A program made the position numbers and the translations under genes. The notes below the pieces were generated by a model. That model did no database searches. It was not told the DNA's origin and saw only the letters and a program-made list of their open reading frames with translations. Shown here piece after piece: positions 8,227 through 15,917 of a stretch of DNA of 64,000 nucleotides. The DNA is from DATFDN01 sp963818725 (GTDB taxonomy: Bacteria; Pseudomonadota; Alphaproteobacteria; Acetobacterales; Acetobacteraceae): contig CAWFTU010000008.1 of assembly GCA_963818725.1 (NCBI GenBank), forward strand, positions 186,001 to 250,000. The letters run 5' to 3'. Position 1 is the first letter of the stretch, and the number at the start of each line of letters is the position of its first letter.

Positions 8227-8316
8227 GGAGGGATGGCCGAGCGGCTTAAGGCGCACGCTTGGAAAGCGTGTGTACGTAAACGCGTACCGTGGGTTCGAAT
8301 CCCACTCCCTCCGCCA
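8227..8316 (+). tRNA. tRNA-Ser (anticodon GGA)
   Basis: 90 bases including encoded CCA. Acceptor stem GGAGGGA (8227-8233) pairs with TCCCTCC (8306-8312), discriminator G at 8313, CCA 8314-8316. The anticodon loop in cacgcttGGAaagcgtg places GGA at 8261-8263; the long variable arm (gtgtacgtaaacgcgtacc) is the class II hallmark of tRNA-Ser; the T-loop GGGTTCGAATCCC is canonical. It is intact although it is used as the island insertion site. Confidence 0.97.
8303..8316 (+). other. attL: tRNA-Ser 3' end used as integration core
   Basis: CACTCCCTCCGCCA, the last 14 bases of the tRNA, recurs exactly and in the same orientation at 51708-51721, next to the integrase gene. Tyrosine integrases of the P4 group normally recombine at tRNA 3' ends and leave such direct repeats. 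Confidence 0.75.
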
Positions 8317-8356
8317 TGCCTGCGCGGCAATCCTTTGAGCGAATTGACTTTTTCTC

Positions 8357-8701
8357 CTACGGTGCCCGGCCAGCATACACCCCAGCATACACTTTGTGCC
8401 GAGATGGGCGGGGACGTCCGGGGATAGGCTGGCCATCTCTCCCGCCGCTCGATCCGCGCCAGTTTCCGCTCGGCCCCACGACGAAGTCGTGATCGAGTTG
8501 CGCCTCGGCCTCCCTCAGCGCCGCCGCGATCCGCTCATAGATGCGCCAGCTCAACCGCTTCGGCTTGGCGGGGACCGGGCCAGGGCAAGCATGATATTTG
8601 CTGCCCAGCTTGCATGGACCCGACGGGCGCGATCGCGCGCACAACCGTTGCTGGCTCGCCCCATCACCTAATCCACCTAGACCACCTAAGCGGCTGCCCA
8701 C
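8357..8701 (-). CDS. gene C: island-end protein with Gly-Leu repeat, unknown function
   Basis: GTG start at 8701; 114 residues. The N-terminus is low complexity (GSRLGGLGGLGDGAS) and matches the Gly-Leu repeat of gene A (43188-44947) at the DNA level, including the upstream codons PKAPNPPNR. The middle (KPKRLSWRIYERIAAALREA) looks like a basic amphipathic helix; the tail is rich in Gly, Arg and Pro. The stop is 40 bases from the tRNA, so this is the last gene of the island at attL. No known domain. The start is uncertain because the frame is open further upstream. Confidence 0.45.
   Translation of the reverse strand: MGSRLGGLGGLGDGASQQRLCARSRPSGPCKLGSKYHACPGPVPAKPKRLSWRIYERIAAALREAEAQLDHDFVVGPSGNWRGSSGGRDGQPIPGRPRPSRHKVYAGVYAGRAP
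8371..8392 (+). repeat. 10-base direct repeats next to attL
   Basis: CAGCATACAC occurs at 8371-8380 and again at 8383-8392, 55 bases inside the left island end. Spacing of 12 bases and closeness to the attachment site fit arm-type integrase or excisionase binding sites. It also falls in the 3' end of gene C, so it may simply be coding. Confidence 0.35.
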
Positions 8702-8732
8702 GTCGCTTACTCGATTAGGTGGATTAGGTGCT

Positions 8733-9095
8733 TTAGGGCAAGGCGACCAGGCGCACGGTCCAGCGCTGCGGGCCGGTAAGGCATGCGAGGTGGTCGATAT
8801 CGTAGCTCAGCACCGCCTCGCCCCAGTCCGGCCGGGCATGACAGTGACGCTTTGAATAAACCAGGAATATTTTATTGAACCCGCGGGCAGGCCCTCGCGC
8901 GCATCGGCGCCGATCCGTTCCGTTTCGCTTGCGCGCTGACAGCGAAACGAAGCTATCGGCCGGCCTCCGTTTCGAAACGCCGCGTCCGGCGCTCCGGCGG
9001 CGGGGCAGCCCGGCGCGGAGGTCCGGGCGTTCGGGGATCAGCCTAGCCCCGCCGTGGCGCAGTATAACGTCAGCTGTGTCCGGTGTGTCCGCCAC
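8733..9095 (-). CDS. possible hypothetical protein upstream of gene C
   Basis: An open frame whose C-terminus (DWGEAVLSYDIDHLACLTGP, then QRWTVRLVALP) ends just before the repeat that starts gene C, as expected for a neighbour in the same leftward operon. The first about 80 residues are Arg/Pro-rich and look like non-coding translation, so the true start is probably near 8850 or the gene is truncated. No family recognised. 9096-9140 holds nothing recognisable. Confidence 0.25.
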   Translation of the reverse strand: MADTPDTADVILRHGGARLIPERPDLRAGLPRRRSAGRGVSKRRPADSFVSLSARKRNGTDRRRCARGPARGFNKIFLVYSKRHCHARPDWGEAVLSYDIDHLACLTGPQRWTVRLVALP

Positions 9096-9140
9096 AGAGC
9101 TGCGCTGGCGGATGCGTCGGCGGGCACCTCTTATGACCCC

Positions 9141-9436
9141 CTATGGTCTTCCGCCCACTCCTCGCTCGGCGGCGGCGCTGCCCTCCGCGATCATCCGGCG
9201 TAGCGCGGTGGCGCGGAGATCCACGTCTTCCCCGGCAGCGTCGCGCCACACCAGCGCCCAGCCGCGCCGCGCTACCGCCACCACACTGAGATGGCCGCGG
9301 ATGACGGCCAGCGCGCCCGATCGGCACCCAGTTCGGGAGCGAGGTCTACCGTGTCTTCGGCGCCATCGGCGAAGCACAGGTGGAAGTTGAGGGCACCGAT
9401 CCACTCGGCGGAGACGATGCGCGCCAGCTCCATCAT
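9141..9436 (-). pseudogene. DUF2442 protein, frameshifted
   Basis: Starts MMELARIVSAEWIGALNFHL with GATCAAATGATGG upstream. It reads FADGAEDTVDLAPELG in one frame, then continues in another frame as ALAVIRGHLSVVAVARRGWA and VWRDAAGEDVDLRATALRRM, together matching the DUF2442 layout (strand-rich N-terminus, then G-V-x-W-x-x-G-x-DL). The shift lies near 9320-9330. DUF2442 genes commonly pair with DUF4160 genes, which is the case here. Confidence 0.55.
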
Positions 9437-9700
9437 TTGATCCCCCTGGCGGCTCCGTCTGCCGGCAGCGCAGCCAGGCGACGGCCAGTTCCGCGCGGTG
9501 CCGCTCCGCCGATTCCAGCACCGCGCACCGCTGGTCCGGCGGCAGGCGGTCGGCCGTGATGTCAAGGCCCGTGATCCGCACCAGCATTTCCGCCCCGTCC
9601 GGCGCCTCGGCATGGAAATGGGCGGGTTCGTGGTCCCGGTAATAGAGCCGGATCGGGGTGAAATGACGGCCAACTCGGCTGAATCCGCTTTCGAATCAGG
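9437..9700 (-). pseudogene. DUF4160 protein, 5'-truncated
   Basis: Translation gives PIRLYYRDHEPAHFHAEAPD, then MLVRITGLDITADRLPPDQR and RAELAVAWLRCRQ, the standard DUF4160 pattern (Y-x-R-D-H-x-P-x-HFHAE and a C-terminal helix). An in-frame TGA and absence of a start before the YRDH motif show that the normal N-terminus is lost. It overlaps the DUF2442 start as in intact DUF4160-DUF2442 pairs, which have been discussed as toxin-antitoxin-like modules. 9701-9956 holds no gene I can support. Confidence 0.55.
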
Positions 9701-10608
9701 GATTGTCGAGAACGTATTTCCCAGAGCTCCGATGGACTCCGACTTTGAAATGGCTGGCTTTTTCCGGCCAGCAGGAACAAATATGAGGGGCCGTACTGCC
9801 TGTAGCGCGTCCACGTCGGTGCGTGCAGGCAAAAGCCTTCCAGGTGCGGTCTTGGATTTCGCCCTGACTATGGAAGAATACGGGCCGGCGTAGTGGGATT
9901 GCTGGTATTGCCCTGTTCAGCCAGCATGGCTGCACTGGCGCAGGCCGAAACTGTGTTTACGGCGCTTGAATTACTGGCGGTAATCGATAGGAGCCGTCGA
10001 GGACCGGCGTCTCTGGCCCATAGAGGCGCATTGTAAGATTGAAAACGCCGGCAGGTGCCGGCAGCCAGTTGGAGGTGTCGGCCGGGCGCTCCTTCTGAAT
10101 CAGGATCGTCAGCGATCCGTCCGCGTCCTTCTTCAGCCCGTCCGTCGTGCTGCCAATGCTGTAGCGGCCGAATTCGTTTTCCACGAAAAGCATGTCGCTG
10201 CCATACATCGCCAGGTTCCAGAACACGGCCACCGGCGGCAGCTTGCCTGCGTCAAAGTGGATAACGTATTTCCGCGCGCCAGTAAGCGCCTCTCCTTTGT
10301 CGTCCACGCTGGTGTTGGGATAGAGCACCTGATCGGAGAGTTGAGCACCAATCTCGTATTTGGTAAGTGCCGCTCGTAGTCCAGGATCGTAGCCGGCTCG
10401 GCCGCCCGCGAAGGCGTACTTCCATCCGTTGGTCGTCTCGCCGGCGGCGGCCCATTTACTATCGACGATCTGCTCGCCTACGACGATTGCACGTGCGAGG
10501 CCACGTTTAGTCGGCTCGTCGAGCGCCTGCCACGTGAACCCCGCGCCGACGCTGAGGCCGATTTGGTGGAAGTGTACCGCGCCCGGTTTCCTGGACACAA
10601 GGTTGCTG

Positions 10609-11520
10609 TTAAGCGGCGGTCTTCATGATGGCCTGGTACCACGCTGCTCTGGCATCGCTGGGACTGCGCAGGCCGTTCTTCTCGATCAGCCACTCGGCAT
10701 TGTAGCGGGCGACGAAGTCGCGGACCGCATCACGGGCCTCGTCGATGGTCTGGTAGATTCGGCCATGCACGATCTGCTCCTTGAGGGTGCGGAAGAAGCG
10801 CTCGACGACGCCATTCGTCTCAGGCTCGCCGACGAACGCATAGCTGGGGGTCATGCCCCAGAAGCGGATCTGGTTATGGAAATGTTCGGCGAGGAACGCG
10901 CTGCCGTGGTCGTGTCGCAGCGCCACGCCGCGAGCGGCGCTGGGGCTGACGTGGCCGAAGACATTGCGGACCGCCATGCCGACGGCCTGCGCGGCGGAGT
11001 AGCGATCGCCGCGCTTGGCGACGTGCCAGCCAAGCGCTTCGGCGTTCCAGTGCTCGACGACGCCGAACAGCCAGACCTTGCCATCCTGGACGGTGATGAT
11101 CTGGGTCGCATCCGTCGCCCACATCAGGTTCGGCGCCTCGGTGATGATGTGACGATCGTGCGGCGTGTCGTCGCGGATGCGGGCGCGATGCGGCGACAGC
11201 AGGGCGTTCTCGCGCATCAGCCGCAGCACCCGTTTGCGCGCGACCCGGATGCCGTCCATCACCCGCAGCCTGGCCCACACCTTGCGATGGCCCTCGCCGT
11301 GCCAGGGCGACCGGGCGAGATCGGCGCGGATCGCCACCAGCAAGGTGTCGTCCGACACCACGGGCTTTGGTCCACGGCGCCGCACCGAAACTGGCGTCGT
11401 CGTTGTATCGGCCCGGCGTCGGTCAGCATAGAAGGATGACCGCGGCACGTCCCAGATGCGGCAGACCTGGGCGATGCCGTAGCGGCGGCCGGTGGCCGGG
11501 GAAATCACCGCCGCCATCAC
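10609..11520 (-). CDS. IS3-like transposase OrfB (integrase core)
   Basis: 303 residues with an N-terminal HTH-like segment (YGIAQVCRIWDVPRSSFYAD) and an rve-type DDE core: D in MWATDATQIIT, D in LRHDHGSAF, E in NGVVERFFRTLKEQ. The start overlaps the end of orfA by four bases (ATGA), so OrfB may be made by coupling or as a frameshift fusion. The upstream gene and position inside inverted repeats confirm the role. Looks intact. Confidence 0.9.
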   Translation of the reverse strand: MMAAVISPATGRRYGIAQVCRIWDVPRSSFYADRRRADTTTTPVSVRRRGPKPVVSDDTLLVAIRADLARSPWHGEGHRKVWARLRVMDGIRVARKRVLRLMRENALLSPHRARIRDDTPHDRHIITEAPNLMWATDATQIITVQDGKVWLFGVVEHWNAEALGWHVAKRGDRYSAAQAVGMAVRNVFGHVSPSAARGVALRHDHGSAFLAEHFHNQIRFWGMTPSYAFVGEPETNGVVERFFRTLKEQIVHGRIYQTIDEARDAVRDFVARYNAEWLIEKNGLRSPSDARAAWYQAIMKTAA

Positions 11521-11954
11521 CGCGACCTCCCGCGGGCCAAAGGGCCAGGGCGCTCGATGCGAGAGCGCAGCAGCTCGTTCTCCATGCTCAGTTCGCCGAT
11601 CCGCTGCATGGCCGTGGCGAGCTCACCACTCGCCGCCTCCGTTTCGCGTTCCTTCAATGCGCCACCCAGCGCGGCTTCGGCCTTCTGCCGCCAGCGCTCG
11701 AGCTTGTAGAGCGGCACGCCGAGCTCGCGCGAGAGATCCTCGGCGGCCTCACCCCGCAGCAGGCGAAGCACCACCTCGCGCTTGCGGCTCACGCTCCAGC
11801 GTTGGCCCGGCGCCAGCGGTCCACTCGGAGCACACCCCGCCTCCGCGCCGTTGTGGCCTGTGGACAGCGCGGACGGGCTCCGCCCGCCCTCGTTGCCCAC
11901 AGGCCCATCAGCCACATCATTTCGTATGATCCTGTTCATGCTGGACTTCACCAT
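11517..11954 (-). CDS. IS3-like OrfA (HTH protein)
   Basis: 145 residues. The core SVSRKREVVLRLLRGEAAED and LSRELGVPLYKLERWRQKAE is a helix-turn-helix of the transposase-8/InsE type, followed by a coiled-coil leucine heptad region (MQRIGELSMENELLRSRI). The first about 45 residues are Gly/Ser/Pro-rich, so the start may be the internal ATG at 11939 or later. Overlaps orfB. Confidence 0.82.
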   Translation of the reverse strand: MVKSSMNRIIRNDVADGPVGNEGGRSPSALSTGHNGAEAGCAPSGPLAPGQRWSVSRKREVVLRLLRGEAAEDLSRELGVPLYKLERWRQKAEAALGGALKERETEAASGELATAMQRIGELSMENELLRSRIERPGPLARGRSR

Positions 11955-12649
11955 ATCTGCCTCCGGTCGGACAAATCGGTGTCCAGGGAAATCGGGGGCA
12001 GCTCACGATTTGGTGGAAGGACGCTATAAGCTGGTCATTGGCATCGGCCGATGCGGGTAGATCCTTGCGCATAGCATCGCCGAGCTCGTCGAAATAGCGG
12101 ATGCGCTCAGGGGCGGTGCTATTGTAGGGCGCTATCCGCGGCCGCTCGGGCGGCGGCTTGTGCGCGAGACCTTCGCGCAGATAGGCGGACAGCGGCATCA
12201 GAGCAAAGCCGGATTGAGCCGCGACGGCCTTCGGCAGATCGGCCGCGCCGTTGGCAAGGATGCGGACCGCAGCAATGCCGACTTTAGTGCGCAACTTTAC
12301 CTCGGTCATGTCGCCGGGCACCGGCGTGTCGTAATCTGGTCCCGTCACGAGATATACACCGTGCTGCTGGCCCTTGGTCCCGCCAATGTTTCTCGCGACT
12401 TCGTCGAAGGCGTCGCCAATCTGCACGATGTACCATCGCTGCTCATGCAAAGCCGGGACAAAGATCACGACTGGCTCGGCAGCCAGATCGAGCATTGCAT
12501 AGGCATCGATGGTGACGTTGTTGGGCGTAACGACGAACTTGTCAACCGCCGTCTTGAGCTTAGGGAAGCGCCGGAAATCGTTGACATAGACGCCTCCGAC
12601 TTCAACGCTCTTGGGCAACGTGCGGCCGTAGTAATGGAGCGGATAGCCC

Positions 12650-14071
12650 GTAATTACCCACCCCTGTTTCGGGCGTAGCGATCAGGCCGTGACGGTCTGC
12701 AGGATGGTGTTGAAGACGCTGGTGCCCGGTTTGAGGCGAGCGGTATCGACGACGCTGCGTATGTCGGCCTCACCCTCGGCGGCCCACATGGCACGATAGC
12801 CGTTGGTCGCCTTGCGCTGGATCACCGAGGGCCGGAGGTCGCGCTCACAGGCGTTGTTGGTGGCCTCGACCTGGCCGGGCCAGTCGGCGAAGGTTAGGAG
12901 CTGATCGCGCGCTCGGCGCACCTTGTTCTGAAGTTCACGGGCCAAGTCGCAGGTGGTGGGTGCTGCCAGGATCGCGACCAGCCTGCCCGCCAGCGCGCGG
13001 CGCTTGGCGACCAGGGTGGAGGCAGCCAGTTGTGAGATGCTGTCCGCCAACTCGAAGGCCGAGGCGAGCCAGAGCGTGAGCCGAAACGGCACGGGGTCGT
13101 CGCTCACTTCCAACACGTAGGCGACGTCGCGAGCCAGGTGCGCGAGGCAGGTCTGCTGGACTTGGCCATGGCCCTGCTGGGCCGAGTCGCGGTCCGACAG
13201 CCAGACTTCGGGCTGGTGGCCAGCCATCATCGCGTGCACGACCGCGGCGGCGCGGGTCGGGGCGGCGTGGTGCACCACGGCCTCCTTGCAGCGGAACACC
13301 CAGTGATAGGCGTTGCTGCCCTCAATCCGGACGCCTGTCTCGTCCGAGGCCACCACCTTGGCCTGCCGCAGGGCTGCGACGGCGTGCTCGCCCCTCGTCT
13401 TGCCATTCCATCCGGCTGCGCCGAATGGAACCTTCGGCAAGCCTCGCCCGGCCTGGAAGCAAGTCTGGGCGCGACGCAGCAGGTTCATCAGCCCGCCCTG
13501 GCTGATGGACAGGCCGAACAGGTCGGCCAGTGTCGCCTGCAGCCGCTCGTAGGACAGGCTCTGAAAGGTCTTGAGGTAGGTCGCCAGCGTGTGCAGGCGC
13601 GGGCCGAACGGCGTGCCTGTCGCGGCGGGCGGCGGCGCTGCCACGACCCGCGCCCCACAGCCGGGACACTGCACCGCCAAGCGTCGGTGGTGCTCGACGA
13701 TTGGCTTGATCTCCGGCAGCTCAATCCGCTCGTGCACGCTCACCGCTTCGCTGGGCAGGTCGGGCGACAGCGCCCTGCGGCAGCACGGGCATTGCTGCGG
13801 GGCGTGATCGACGACGCGGTCCACCTCCCTGCTGAGCGCCCGACTATGGCCTTCATGTCCGGGCTTGGCACCTCCGGGGCGGGCTTGCTCGCGACGCGCT
13901 TTGCGGTCTGTGGACGGCGGCTTGGACGAGGTGCGCGAGGTCTTCTCCGGCCGCTGCAGCCGCAGCACCAACTCGATCAGCTCGGCCTTGCTCAGGCGCT
14001 CCAGCTCGTCCCGCTGCATGCCCAAACTGCATCAGCAATGCCGCCCCGCCGCAAGGGGGGCGGGTAATTAC
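12650..14071 (-). mobile_element. IS66-family element (single-gene type) inserted in the DUF1254 gene
   Basis: Inverted repeats GTAATTACCCACCCC (12650) and GGGGCGGGTAATTAC (ending 14071) are flanked by the 8-base duplication GATAGCCC (12642-12649 and 14072-14079), the length typical of IS66. Confidence 0.92.
12682..14025 (-). CDS. IS66-family transposase (ISBst12-like, TnpC only)
   Basis: 447 residues. The N-terminal leucine-rich segment is followed by KTSRTSSKPPSTDRKARREQ, a zinc-binding motif CPCCRRAL...CPGCGARV, the Tnp_IS66 core (ASDETGVRIEGSNAYHWVF with the first D), and the C-terminal E region VEATNNACERDLRPSVIQRK. No tnpA or tnpB accompany it, which fits the single-gene ISBst12 subgroup. 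Intact. Confidence 0.9.
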   Translation of the reverse strand: MGMQRDELERLSKAELIELVLRLQRPEKTSRTSSKPPSTDRKARREQARPGGAKPGHEGHSRALSREVDRVVDHAPQQCPCCRRALSPDLPSEAVSVHERIELPEIKPIVEHHRRLAVQCPGCGARVVAAPPPAATGTPFGPRLHTLATYLKTFQSLSYERLQATLADLFGLSISQGGLMNLLRRAQTCFQAGRGLPKVPFGAAGWNGKTRGEHAVAALRQAKVVASDETGVRIEGSNAYHWVFRCKEAVVHHAAPTRAAAVVHAMMAGHQPEVWLSDRDSAQQGHGQVQQTCLAHLARDVAYVLEVSDDPVPFRLTLWLASAFELADSISQLAASTLVAKRRALAGRLVAILAAPTTCDLARELQNKVRRARDQLLTFADWPGQVEATNNACERDLRPSVIQRKATNGYRAMWAAEGEADIRSVVDTARLKPGTSVFNTILQTVTA

Positions 14072-14289
14072 GATAGCCCCATAGAAACGCCTGCAGGCCG
14101 ACAGTGTAGGCATTCTCCTCACGCGCCTGCTCGGCCGACATGGTCGCGGCGGCCTTCGCGTCCTGCGCGACCGCGCTCGTGGACAGTGCGGCAGTCGAGA
14201 GGGCGACGACAGCTATGAGCGAGAAAACGGCGAAGCTTTTCATCACGAACCCTTCCGGCTTGTCAGGTCCTATCGAGTGCCAGTGCTGG

Positions 14290-15696
14290 TCAATTTATCC
14301 GTTCGACGTCGGGCAGGATCCAGGTCTTGTCGAACAGCGGCTTTTCGGGGCCATAGACACGAAAAAGGACCTCGAAGGTTCCGCCCGGCTTTGTTGGGAC
14401 CCAGTTCGACTCCTTGCCGGCCGGAGCCTCGGGGCCGAAATAGAGGTCGACAGAACCGTCAGGATTCTTCTGTAGCCCTTCCGTCTGCGACGAACGGCTG
14501 GGCCACGACAAATCGCGAATGAATGCATGCGTGGCGCGATCATAGACGGTTGCCGACCAGAATTGCTTGGCAGGAGCAGCCGCTGGGACGGCCAGGCGGT
14601 ACTCTTTGCCGCAGTCAAAGGCCCGACGGTTCTTGTCCCTGATGGCCAGCAGGTAGAACTGTCCCGCACCGAGATGCTTGACTGTGGTGAAGGCCCAGTA
14701 GTCCGTCAGCCCGCGGGCATCAACAGTGTAGGCGTCCGGAGTTTCGTAGAATGTCGGAGCTGCCTTCATAAGCTCGGGCATGGCGGGAAGCGTCCATTGT
14801 TTGCCTTCGTAATAGGGCGGGAAGGCCGTCTCATAGCGCGCGCTGAGCCAGGCGTGCGCCTCGCTTATTCCGGCCTGGAGGCTTTCCTGCGTCCTGGCGT
14901 CGGGGTTGAACAGCTTGCCCTTCTCAATGCCGAGGGACCGCAGCATGTCGATCATCACCTTGTCCCGGGGCAGCCATGGCTCGTACTGCACCACACGGTG
15001 AAGCGAATTGAAGAAGCGTAGGTCGTATTGGATCGTCGAATCGAACACGGAATTCAGAACATCGACGAACCGGGTCGGCGGCGGATTGGCCGCCTGTGAG
15101 AGCGGGTAAAGCCTGACCTGCTTGCCGTAAGCGACAGCCCGTGCGAGGTCGGCGGCGCTGCTGCCCTTCAGAACTGAGCGCAACAGCGCGTAACCTTCGT
15201 AATTCATCGACGGCAAGGCGATGTAGCCCTCCGGAACCGGCTTGTCGTAGCCGGGAGGAAGGATCAGGTATTTTCCGCCCTGTCCTTTGTCGACGCCGGC
15301 TGGTCCGACGTCCTCCAAGGCCGCCTGCCAGACATCCATCACCGTGCCCGTGATCGAACCGTCATCGCCGGCCGATGGGATCTCCAGGACTATCGGCCCC
15401 GCGTTCTTCGTGTCGATGAACGGCATCAGATAGATTACGTCCGAGTTCGGAGTGAGCGTCTGGTTCTTCCAGTTCGACAGACCCGACCAGTAAACGATCT
15501 GGTTGAACCCAGCACCGGCAGCGACTGCCGCTTGGTACATGCGATCGAAGTTGACCGCCGGAATGCCCCAGTTCACGGCCTCGACCGCGCGTCGCTCGAC
15601 TGTGCGGTCGGCAGGTTCCTCTGACGAGAAACTTCGCGTGTACGCCGATGCAGTCGGGCAGGTCAGGGTCATTGCGACAAGAAGCGCTCGTAGCAT
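14290..15696 (-). CDS. DUF1254/DUF1214 domain exported protein
   Basis: 468 residues. The start MLRALLVAMTLTCPTASAYT is chosen because it gives a Sec signal peptide and has GGGAGA at proper spacing; the frame is open upstream to 15849 without features. The DUF1254 region (AVNWGIPAVNFDRMYQAAVA, SNWKNQTLTPNSDVIYLMPF) precedes the DUF1214 region (WSATVYDRATHAFIRDLSWP, GSVDLYFGPEAPAGKESNWV, RVYGPEKPLFDKTWILPDVE). Likely periplasmic. It follows the split paralogue (44 bases downstream) and precedes the sulfatase gene in the same direction, so all may form one exported-protein cluster. The substrate or ligand is unknown. Confidence 0.88.
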   Translation of the reverse strand: MLRALLVAMTLTCPTASAYTRSFSSEEPADRTVERRAVEAVNWGIPAVNFDRMYQAAVAAGAGFNQIVYWSGLSNWKNQTLTPNSDVIYLMPFIDTKNAGPIVLEIPSAGDDGSITGTVMDVWQAALEDVGPAGVDKGQGGKYLILPPGYDKPVPEGYIALPSMNYEGYALLRSVLKGSSAADLARAVAYGKQVRLYPLSQAANPPPTRFVDVLNSVFDSTIQYDLRFFNSLHRVVQYEPWLPRDKVMIDMLRSLGIEKGKLFNPDARTQESLQAGISEAHAWLSARYETAFPPYYEGKQWTLPAMPELMKAAPTFYETPDAYTVDARGLTDYWAFTTVKHLGAGQFYLLAIRDKNRRAFDCGKEYRLAVPAAAPAKQFWSATVYDRATHAFIRDLSWPSRSSQTEGLQKNPDGSVDLYFGPEAPAGKESNWVPTKPGGTFEVLFRVYGPEKPLFDKTWILPDVERIN

Positions 15697-15917
15697 AGGG
15701 GTTTTCTCCCTAGGCTGACTTAAGCCATCCGGCAATTCGCCTCGGCTGACGCCGATCGCCTGCGAGCGCGTCGCGAGCCGATACGACGAGCTGGCAATCA
15801 ATGTCCTCGTCACAATCCATCTCGCGACCCGCCGTGTGCTACTGGTCATGAGTTTGGGGCCTAAACTTCGCGCATATGCGGTTCCCCCTTCGCCTCACGC
15901 CGTAAGGACCTCTGCCG

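Larger units (their letters stand above)
10573..12005 (-). mobile_element. IS3-like element with 14-base target duplication
   Basis: Ends align as TG(n)8-10CCCGGTTTCC TGGACAC (10573) and the inverse at 12005, with TG...CA termini. Directly outside both ends stands CGATTTGGTGGAAG (10559-10572 and 12006-12019). Removing element plus one repeat restores the DUF1254/DUF1214 reading frame, so this is a true target duplication. IS3 elements normally duplicate 3-5 bases. Confidence 0.85.
9957..14246 (-). pseudogene. DUF1254/DUF1214 exported protein split by two insertion sequences
   Basis: Three pieces form one gene. 14246-14080 encodes a signal peptide (MMKSFAVFSLIAVVALSTAA...) and the start of DUF1254 (AYTVGLQAFLWGY). 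12649-12020 continues (PLHYYGRTLPKSVEVGGVYV to DQLIASFHQI). 10572-9957 gives the DUF1214 domain (GLSVGAGFTWQALDEPTKRG, NLAMYGSDMLFVENEFGRYS, LTMRLYGPETPVLDGSYRLP). Deleting IS66 plus its 8-base duplication and the IS3-like element plus its 14-base duplication leaves 1413 bases, exactly 471 codons. The protein would be periplasmic. DUF1254/DUF1214 proteins have no settled biochemical role; the paralogue at 14290 is intact. Confidence 0.88.
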
